Below are positions 13,793-18,799 of a DNA stretch of 18,799 nucleotides, in pieces. How positions within the stretch are numbered: the first letter of the stretch is position 1; the number at the start of each line of letters is the position of its first letter. The notes beneath the pieces were generated by a model that saw nothing but the letters and a program-made list of their open reading frames with translations, was not told the origin of the DNA and ran no database searches. Both the position numbers and the translations under genes were made by a program. This DNA is from an uncultured Litorilinea sp. (GTDB lineage: Bacteria; Chloroflexota; Anaerolineae; Caldilineales; Caldilineaceae). The DNA lies in NCBI GenBank assembly GCA_937922105.1, contig CAKZVN010000276.1, positions 1 to 18,799 on the forward strand, read 5' to 3'.

Positions 13793-15142
13793 ATGCGACG
13801 TGTCGTTTTGATCCGGCCCCGCCGCGATGGACGGATCTTCGGCAAGGCTCCCGGCTCACCCTACACGCTCATGCGCCTGGCATCGTTGGTGCCCGACGAA
13901 ATCCCCGTAGAAATTTGGGACGAAAACCTGCGCGACTTTCCCATTGACACCCTGCGCGAAGGGGACTTGGTGGGCATCTCTGCCATGACCACCGACATTG
14001 ATCGCGCCGAGGTCATCGCGCGGCGCGCGCGTGCACAAGGCGCCGGTGTCGTCGTGGGCGGCGTCCATGCGACCCTCCTGCCGGAGCATGTGCAGACCTT
14101 TGCCCACAGCACCATGATCGGGGAAGGCTATTTCACCTGGCAAGAGTTGATCGGTCACTTCGCCGCCGAGGGTATCAAAGGGCTGCGCCCGGTCTATCGC
14201 GACGAGAAATGGGCCGACCTGCACGGGATTGCGACCATCTCCGACCGGGTGATCCAAATGATGGACGAACATACTCACTACTGGACGCCCTATTTGGAGA
14301 TCACGCGCGGCTGTCCGCGCAACTGCTCCTTTTGCACCGCCATTCGCGTCAGCGGGCAGCGCATGCGCCTACGGCCCATTGACGAAGTCGTGGACGAAAT
14401 CCAGCGCCGTCGCATCAAACGCTTCTTCCTCACCGACGATAACTTTGGGCTGAACTTCACCACCGCGCCGGATTATTGTGCCAATCTCTTCGACGCTTTA
14501 GCCAAACTTGATCTCACCGGCTGGACATGCCAATCCGAGATGGGCATCGCCAAGTATCCCGAATTGTTGGAGATGAGCCGCGCCGCCCATCTGGACAAGC
14601 ACTTCATCGGCTTTGAGAGCGTCAACCCCGACAATCGCCGCGAGTTGGGCGGCAAGAGCCGTGGCGTCGCCGAAAGCGCCACGGAAGCCATCCGTACCAT
14701 CCGCAACACCGGGGTGGGCGTGGTCGGTCTCTTCGTCATGGGCTTTGACTCCGACACCCCCGCCACCTTCCAGGCTATGTGGGACTTCATCCGCACCAGC
14801 GAGTTGGACAGCGTCAGCGTCACCATGTTGACGCCTTTCCCCGGCACGCCCTTCCGCGCCCAGGTCGAGGCCGAGGGGCGGCTCCTGGATATGCCGTGGA
14901 GCACCTACGACACTGCGCATGTGACCTTCGTGCCCAAAAATTTCACGGTGGAAGAATTGCGCGCTGCCTATGACTGGCTCTGTCGCAAGGTCTATAGCCC
15001 CACGCAGATTGCGCGGCGTGGGCTGCGCTCGCTCATGCGCTACCCGCTGCGCGAGGCGGGCAAGAAAGCCTTCGGCAGTTTCAGCACCGACTACGGCTAC
15101 CGGCGCACCTACGCCTATCGCAACGTTATGCCTGCCACGTAG
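13793..15142 (+). CDS. B12-binding-domain radical SAM protein
   Basis: 449 residues. The N-terminal Rossmann-like B12-binding-type domain (1-125, with VGISAMTTDID and GVVVGGVHATLLPE) is followed by the radical SAM domain (about 160-370), with the cluster motif C174-x3-C178-x2-C181 (CPRNCSFC) that binds a [4Fe-4S] cluster and SAM. The usual cobalamin-ligating DxHxxG is not seen, which is common in this subgroup, so B12 use is uncertain. The C-terminal part (about 370-449) carries LTPFPGTPF, typical of these enzymes. The start is set by GGAGGA 5 nt before ATG; a longer frame from 13601 lacks a site. It has its own promoter and is followed directly by repeat copy C. Relatives include hopanoid and bacteriochlorophyll methylases as well as many uncharacterised proteins, so the substrate is not assigned. 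Confidence 0.9.
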   Translation: MRRVVLIRPRRDGRIFGKAPGSPYTLMRLASLVPDEIPVEIWDENLRDFPIDTLREGDLVGISAMTTDIDRAEVIARRARAQGAGVVVGGVHATLLPEHVQTFAHSTMIGEGYFTWQELIGHFAAEGIKGLRPVYRDEKWADLHGIATISDRVIQMMDEHTHYWTPYLEITRGCPRNCSFCTAIRVSGQRMRLRPIDEVVDEIQRRRIKRFFLTDDNFGLNFTTAPDYCANLFDALAKLDLTGWTCQSEMGIAKYPELLEMSRAAHLDKHFIGFESVNPDNRRELGGKSRGVAESATEAIRTIRNTGVGVVGLFVMGFDSDTPATFQAMWDFIRTSELDSVSVTMLTPFPGTPFRAQVEAEGRLLDMPWSTYDTAHVTFVPKNFTVEELRAAYDWLCRKVYSPTQIARRGLRSLMRYPLREAGKKAFGSFSTDYGYRRTYAYRNVMPAT

Positions 15143-15290
15143 TGATTCGTTCGCCAAATAGCGAAGCAAGCATGCTGTTCGCCGGAGGCGGGCGTTGCGC
15201 CCACGCAGCGAAGCATCCTCCTCTGGTAGTCTATCGAGATTCTTCGTCGCTGCGCTCCTCAGAATGACGAGTACTTAGCGAACAGACCAC
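15142..15290. repeat. Palindromic interspersed repeat, copy C
   Basis: Ends GTGATTCGTTCGCCAAATAG (15142-15161) and 15271-15290 are imperfect inverted repeats (14 of 20 positions). The interior shares CTCTGGT, TATCGAGA and TTCTTCGTCGCTGCGCTCCT with copy B. It begins at the last base of the radical SAM stop codon and could act as its terminator. Confidence 0.8.
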
Positions 15291-15316
15291 TGCGCGCGGC
15301 TGTAGCGGTGACGAGG

Positions 15317-15949
15317 CTAGGGCGGCAAGGTGATACGCAGAATGGTCTCGGCCTGGCTGGTTGAGCTTTTCGTGGGCAGGCCGAGACTCCGAAAGAGGCT
15401 GATGGCGGCGTAGTTATCCGCGTCGATCACCGCCAACATGGAGCGGACGCCCATCTGCGCGGCGAGCGGGCCGAGCCGCAGCAGCAAGCCGTAGCCCACT
15501 CCCTGCCCGTGAAAATCGTCGCGCACCACAATCGCCACCTCGGCTTCGGGGTCGTCCGGCGTGCCGTTGCGTGCCAGGCGCGCAACGCCCACGATGGCTT
15601 GGTCGCGCGGGTCTACTGCGAGTACCGCGCCGCCGATCGTGCGGTTGTCCACCCCGGCAAGTCGCGCCGCGCCCTCCTGCTTGGCTTCCTCGCTGAGATG
15701 GTCCACATCGGCATGAAAGCGCCGCCGCCGCGATTCGGGCGACAATTTCTCGAAGAGATCGAGCAGCCCCGGCGCATCCGTGGGCCGAATCAGCCGCGTG
15801 TGCAGCCAAAGCCCCTGGCGGGTCTGTAGCCAGGGGGACGGCGGATAGCGCCGCCCCCAATAGGCGCGGTACGCTGCGGCGTCCGGTAGCACGGCGTTGC
15901 CGAGGGACCTCCCTGCCTCGGCGGGCACTTGCGTCACAACAGGAGCCAT
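15317..15949 (-). CDS. GNAT-family acetyltransferase, PatZ/Pat-like
   Basis: A 210-residue cytoplasmic acetyl-CoA-dependent N-acetyltransferase. The GNAT core covers about 50-207: IRPTDAPGLLDLFEKLSPES at the start, motif A VAIVVRDDFHGQGVGYGLL (139-156) with the acetyl-CoA pyrophosphate loop QGVGYG, and motif B around DADNYAAISLFRSLGL. The LSPESRRRRF segment closely resembles the acetyltransferase domain of protein lysine acetyltransferases (Pat/PatZ), here standing alone without the acyl-CoA synthetase-like part. The start at 15949 has AGGAGG upstream; a longer frame to 16030 is unsupported. It diverges from the CAP-domain gene. Lysine acetylation of an enzyme is a reasonable inference, not shown. 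Confidence 0.85.
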   Translation of the reverse strand: MAPVVTQVPAEAGRSLGNAVLPDAAAYRAYWGRRYPPSPWLQTRQGLWLHTRLIRPTDAPGLLDLFEKLSPESRRRRFHADVDHLSEEAKQEGAARLAGVDNRTIGGAVLAVDPRDQAIVGVARLARNGTPDDPEAEVAIVVRDDFHGQGVGYGLLLRLGPLAAQMGVRSMLAVIDADNYAAISLFRSLGLPTKSSTSQAETILRITLPP

Positions 15950-16036
15950 GCGCCGATTTCCTCCTTCCTGCGTCCCATCCGCATAACGTAGAGCCGGGCG
16001 ACTCCACAAAGTCGGTGCACCGCTCGCCAAGTTTTG

Positions 16037-16045
16037 TGATATAAT
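16037..16045 (+). promoter_or_regulatory. Extended -10 promoter in a palindrome, CAP gene
   Basis: TGATATAAT combines an exact TATAAT (16040-16045) with an extended -10 TG. It sits in GTGATATAATTCAC (16036-16049), whose GTGA/TCAC arms make a 14-bp dyad centred on the -10, so a repressor could bind here. No good -35. Transcription would start near 16052, about 98 nt before the CAP gene. Confidence 0.6.
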
Positions 16046-16107
16046 TCACATAGGCTGAGTTTCACATGCCTGTTCCCGTAGCGGCATCCAGACATTGCCC
16101 CAGGCGA

Positions 16108-16122
16108 CTGTCCAGTGGACAG
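16108..16122 (+). promoter_or_regulatory. Perfect small palindrome in the CAP leader
   Basis: CTGTCCA-G-TGGACAG, 7-bp arms with one base between. It is 28 bp before the CAP start and just upstream of the AAAGGA ribosome site. It is more likely a protein-binding dyad than an RNA hairpin, because the loop would be too tight. Confidence 0.4.
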
Positions 16123-16149
16123 CCGGCCTAGCGCCAAAGGAATTTCCCC

Positions 16150-18075
16150 ATGCGAATCTATCTCGTGCGGCTGTTCGACCACCGGCCGCGCCTATTGCGC
16201 GCGCCGTTGCCACTTGTCGTATTCATCACCCTAGTTGCCGCGTTGCTCGCTTCGCTCCCCGGCGCATACCCGGCAGCCGTCGCCGATGCGGACCCTGGTC
16301 TGCCCGCCGATGCCGGTCTTGTCCAGGTCGCCCAGGGGCAAAACCCCAACTACCCGCCTGACCCGACCCTCGATATTGTGTGGAGCGGCGGCACGAGCGG
16401 TCTGGGCGATATTCTCACTGCGTTCAACCGCGCTCGCCGCCAAGAGAACGCCCAACTGGGCACGTTTCTGCCCGACATGCCCAACCCGGGCGTTGCAACC
16501 TGGAATGCCATGACGCCCGCCGAGCGCGCGCTCTGGCTGCTCAACCAAGAGCGTGTCGCCCGCAACATCGCGCCGCTGCACGGGCTGGAAAGCAACGTCA
16601 CCGCAGTCGCGCAGGCCTGGGCCAACTGGCTGATGCAAAACAACAAGTGGGGCCACTTTGCCGACGGGCGCACTCCCAAAGACCGCCTGAACGACAACGC
16701 GACCATCAAGGCCTGCCAGGACTTCTTGGGCGTCTCCGAGAATCTCTGGGTTTTCGGCACCACCGACCCCGCGGGTGCGCCGCTGCCCATCGAGCGCGCC
16801 GTCTATGACTGGATGTATGACGACTCGTCGTCCAACTGGGGCCACCGCCACGCCATTCTCTGGCGTTCGTACACCGAGAACAGCGGCCCCGGCGATCGCG
16901 AGGGCTTCTTGGGCATCGGTCATGCGCGCGGGGCTTACACCATCGGGTCGCGCCACCTCCCCTACAGCGACCTGGTGGTCATGAATGTCTTTGACCCGTG
17001 CAGCACCTGGGTCTATGCGGCGCCGCCCAGACCGACCCCCGTACCGACGCTGGTTCCGACCCCGACCCCTACACCCAAGCCCAACACCCACACCGTCAGC
17101 GGCGTAGTGACGCCCCCGCGCTGGGAAACGATAGCAAGCCAAGACTTCGAGCGCAACTCTTGGCCCGGTGCGTGGCAGGTCTCGGATGCCAACGGCGCGG
17201 TCAACGGACAATATCACTGGATTGCCGCGACTTGTCGCGTCTTTGCCGGAACCTACAGCGGTATGGCGGCGGGCGGCGGCGCCGATGGAATCCGCAAAGC
17301 GTGCGGCGACGACTATCCCAACAATGCCCGCTCGTGGATGATCTACGGCCCCTTCAGCCTAGAGGACGCCATCGCCGCCGAGATGGAAGCCGCGGTCTGG
17401 GTCTATACCGAACCGACCAACGACATGCTTTGCCTGCTGGCGTCGTTGGACCGCCAAACCTTCAACGGGCCATGTGTCTCCGGCTATAGCAACGGCTGGG
17501 TCAAGGAACTGATGGACCTGAATCGCGTCTTCCGTCTGGGCAGTCTGCTGGGCAAGCGCCAGGTCTATGTGGCCTTTGCTTTCATCACCAACGCCAGCGT
17601 GACGCGACCGCACATGGGGGCCTATGCGGATGATATCATCGTACGCAAGGCAGTGCGCCAAGCGGGCGTGGGCAGCGCGGCGGGGGATGAACTTGCCGCA
17701 CCGGACGCCGGCTCCACCTTCTATGGCGTGACGGTCAGCAGCAACCACGGCGTGCAGACCATGACCGACCGCAGCGGCGCGTTCAGCTTGCAAGGGCTTG
17801 AACCCGGACGCCATCTGCTTATCTTCAGCCGCCCCGGCTATGCCTTTTACCCCGACCAGCTCTTTGTGGATATCCAGCAGAACCGCACTACCACCGTGCT
17901 CGGCACCACGGCGGTGCGTAATCTGACCTATCTACCGGCGCTGACGCGCATGGGCGCGCGCGGCGCCGAGATCGACGCCGCGGACGTCATTGCGCCGCCG
18001 CTGGTTCACGGTGAGTATAGCTTCCGACTAGAGTGTGAGGGCGCACAGTGCGAGCTGATCGGCCCGCTGGAGTAA
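16150..18075 (+). CDS. Large secreted CAP-domain protein with an inserted beta domain
   Basis: 641 residues, exported. An N-terminal hydrophobic signal or anchor (about 18-38) ends near AYPAAVADA. The CAP (SCP/PR-1) domain spans 125-285 with the expected residues: WGHFADG (H169), SENLW (E197) and NWGHRHAIL (H232/H234). A Pro/Thr-rich linker follows (292-312). Then HTVSGVVTPP (314-323) opens what looks like a carboxypeptidase-regulatory-like fold, interrupted by about 200 residues (326-523) of a beta-rich, Cys-containing domain with WYF-rich strands, and resumed by FYGVTVSSNHGVQTMTDRSGAFSLQGL (524-550) through FVDIQ. The C-terminus has LTYLPALTR, similar to endings common in secreted Chloroflexota proteins. 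AAAGGA lies 8 nt before the ATG. CAP proteins act outside cells in peptide or lipid binding; the role here is unknown. Confidence 0.88.
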   Translation: MRIYLVRLFDHRPRLLRAPLPLVVFITLVAALLASLPGAYPAAVADADPGLPADAGLVQVAQGQNPNYPPDPTLDIVWSGGTSGLGDILTAFNRARRQENAQLGTFLPDMPNPGVATWNAMTPAERALWLLNQERVARNIAPLHGLESNVTAVAQAWANWLMQNNKWGHFADGRTPKDRLNDNATIKACQDFLGVSENLWVFGTTDPAGAPLPIERAVYDWMYDDSSSNWGHRHAILWRSYTENSGPGDREGFLGIGHARGAYTIGSRHLPYSDLVVMNVFDPCSTWVYAAPPRPTPVPTLVPTPTPTPKPNTHTVSGVVTPPRWETIASQDFERNSWPGAWQVSDANGAVNGQYHWIAATCRVFAGTYSGMAAGGGADGIRKACGDDYPNNARSWMIYGPFSLEDAIAAEMEAAVWVYTEPTNDMLCLLASLDRQTFNGPCVSGYSNGWVKELMDLNRVFRLGSLLGKRQVYVAFAFITNASVTRPHMGAYADDIIVRKAVRQAGVGSAAGDELAAPDAGSTFYGVTVSSNHGVQTMTDRSGAFSLQGLEPGRHLLIFSRPGYAFYPDQLFVDIQQNRTTTVLGTTAVRNLTYLPALTRMGARGAEIDAADVIAPPLVHGEYSFRLECEGAQCELIGPLE

Positions 18076-18098
18076 AGACGCCGGCCCAGCAAAGAACT

Positions 18099-18128
18099 CT
18101 GCCGGGAAGCGCAGTTGCTTCCCGGCAG
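18099..18128 (+). terminator. Strong terminator-like hairpin after the CAP gene
   Basis: CTGCCGGGAAGC (18099-18110) pairs perfectly with GCTTCCCGGCAG (18117-18128) over a 6-nt loop, 23 bp after the stop codon. A U-run is lacking. Confidence 0.8.
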
Positions 18129-18215
18129 ACGAATTGGCTCTACTGCGCGCTGCTATGTTCAGTCCTTGTACGGGGCGCGGACAATTCATGCACCGATGCT
18201 CTCCCCCAAAACAAC

Positions 18216-18247
18216 CCTGGCCCTGCTTTTGGGGAAGCAGGGCCAGG
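18216..18247 (-). terminator. Strong terminator for the small minus-strand gene
   Basis: CCTGGCCCTGCTT (18216-18228) pairs perfectly with AAGCAGGGCCAGG (18235-18247), a 13-bp stem with a 6-nt loop. On the minus strand it is followed by a U-rich run (GTTGTTTTGG), a good intrinsic terminator 41 bp after the stop at 18288. Positions 18129-18215 between the two hairpins hold nothing recognisable. Confidence 0.8.
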
Positions 18248-18287
18248 TCGCCACACAGAAAGGAGAAACACAAGGAGAGGAACCGTA

Positions 18288-18551
18288 TCACCCGGCATGC
18301 AAATCGTATGCGGGTAGGGATTCAGCAATCTCATCAATCCACGCTTTGGCGCGTTCCAGGGCCTCGATTTCGGTATAGCCGTACGTGGTGTAGACCACAC
18401 CGGTGCCGTCGCGCACCTCTGCCATTGCGCCGTCGCGGGTCAAGCGAACGGAAATATGGTAATTGCGATACTCGGTGTCGTATAAAAACGCCAGGGCCAT
18501 GGTCGCCGCTCCGAGTGCGGGCCACATCATCGCCCAACCTTTGGTCAACAT
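18288..18551 (-). CDS. Small membrane-associated protein of unknown function
   Basis: 87 residues from the ATG at 18551, chosen because AAGGAGG lies 9 nt upstream; a longer frame to 18599 starts with an Arg-rich stretch and has no ribosome site. One hydrophobic segment (about 5-24, WAMMWPALGAATMALAFLYD) is followed by a soluble beta-alpha part: two short strands (YHISVRLTRDGAMAEVRDGTGVVYTTYGY) and an acidic helix (TEIEALERAKAWIDEIAESL). I recognise no family. It has a -10 about 120 bp upstream and a terminator downstream, so it is a single-gene unit. Confidence 0.75.
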   Translation of the reverse strand: MLTKGWAMMWPALGAATMALAFLYDTEYRNYHISVRLTRDGAMAEVRDGTGVVYTTYGYTEIEALERAKAWIDEIAESLPAYDLHAG

Positions 18552-18672
18552 GGTGCGTGCCCTCCTTGCTCTCATCCGGCGCCGCCGCGTTGCCGTCAAC
18601 TGAAGTGAAATCGTGCGACAGTGGCGGCGTCTCCTGTGTTTCCCGGTTTGGCGATTCGCCGTGTCTGATGCC

Positions 18673-18678
18673 AGTATA
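18673..18678 (-). promoter_or_regulatory. -10 element for the small membrane protein gene
   Basis: TATACT on the minus strand, about 120 bp before the ATG at 18551. The -35 is poor (TAGCGC at 17 bp), so this is a weak call. Confidence 0.35.
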
Positions 18679-18701
18679 GCGGATGGGCGGGGCGGGCGCT
18701 A

Positions 18702-18796
18702 GGGACAAATGTCCGGGCTTCCTGGGACAGGTTTCCCTTGTTGTTTGGGACAAATGCCGGTACACCCAAAAAACGTTTTGCATGATGGACAAACCC
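18702..18796. repeat. Cluster of GGGACA repeats, probable insertion-sequence end
   Basis: Four related units lie in 95 bp: GGGACAAATGTCC (18702-18714), GGGACAGGTTTCCC (18724-18737), GGGACAAATGCC (18747-18758) and TGGACAAACCC (18786-18796). Multiple transposase-binding sites at a terminus are typical of IS21-like elements. The similar pair at 4509-4543 would be a remnant. The transposase genes would lie beyond the right edge of the window. Confidence 0.5.
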
Positions 18797-18799
18797 AGG

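Noticed and set aside
16231..17217. Minus-strand frame of 328 codons inside the CAP gene
   Set aside because: Shadow of the CAP domain coding sequence; no start signal and no recognisable domain.
18334..18792. 152-codon minus-strand frame overlapping the small membrane protein
   Set aside because: Covers the promoter region and IS-end repeats and shifts frame relative to the supported gene; no ribosome site.

Overview
This is a GC-rich (roughly 60% or more) bacterial chromosomal segment, and I read it as Chloroflexota (Anaerolineae/Caldilineae-like). The basis is circumstantial. There are secreted proteins with long Pro/Thr-rich linkers, an XdhD-type molybdenum hydroxylase, a two-heme membrane cytochrome c next to CcmE, a DUF309 protein, and scattered repeats built on a GAGCGcAGCGAAGGG core. 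There are no rRNA, tRNA or CRISPR features. No complete transposase gene is visible, although IS-end-like repeats occur twice.

Layout. Positions 1-231 hold the 3' end of an unrecognised gene, followed by repeat copy A (237-370). Positions 407-4272 (minus strand) form a molybdenum hydroxylase operon: an FAD-binding subunit, then a previously easy-to-miss 39-codon gene with a TTG start, then a fused Fe-S/molybdopterin subunit whose start overlaps the small gene's stop (ATGA). In the Fe-S/Mo subunit all four cysteines of the plant-type [2Fe-2S] site are replaced, while the second Fe-S site is intact. A 512-bp divergent region (4273-4784) holds one promoter for each direction and a degenerate IS-end-like repeat. 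Positions 4785-7366 (plus) encode a cytochrome c-maturation heme chaperone CcmE of the rare Cys type (CxxxY), then a membrane-anchored di-heme cytochrome c, closed by a strong hairpin.

Positions 7409-7841 hold no convincing gene but contain a perfect 12-bp-stem hairpin and a second inverted repeat. Positions 7842-8696 (minus) encode an RpiR/MurR-type regulator with a near-consensus sigma-70 promoter about 220 bp upstream. Positions 9076-10455 (plus) encode a membrane-anchored polysaccharide deacetylase. It converges on, and overlaps by 12 bp, a translationally coupled pair on the minus strand: a receiver-like/DUF309 fusion and a sialidase-like protein with five Asp boxes.

Positions 12867-15142 (plus) hold xseB, a divergent-PAP2 membrane protein and, from its own promoter, a B12-binding-type radical SAM protein. 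Repeat copy B lies between the xseB promoter and its ribosome binding site. Repeat copy C begins at the stop codon of the radical SAM gene. Positions 15317-15949 (minus) encode a PatZ-like GNAT acetyltransferase, which diverges from a large secreted CAP-domain protein (16150-18075). The right end holds two strong back-to-back terminator hairpins, a small membrane protein on the minus strand, and a cluster of GGGACAAATG-type repeats that looks like the end of an insertion sequence continuing outside the window.

How the genes work together. The clearest functional units are the molybdenum hydroxylase operon and the heme-handling pair (CcmE plus its likely client cytochrome). The deacetylase, sialidase-like and CAP proteins suggest an organism that remodels or degrades glycans at its surface. 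The rest are single genes of housekeeping or unknown role. I see no defence system or complete mobile element. The most unusual items are the cluster-less hydroxylase subunit with its embedded mini-gene, the Cys-type CcmE, and a CAP protein in which a whole beta-rich domain appears to be inserted into a carboxypeptidase-regulatory-like fold.
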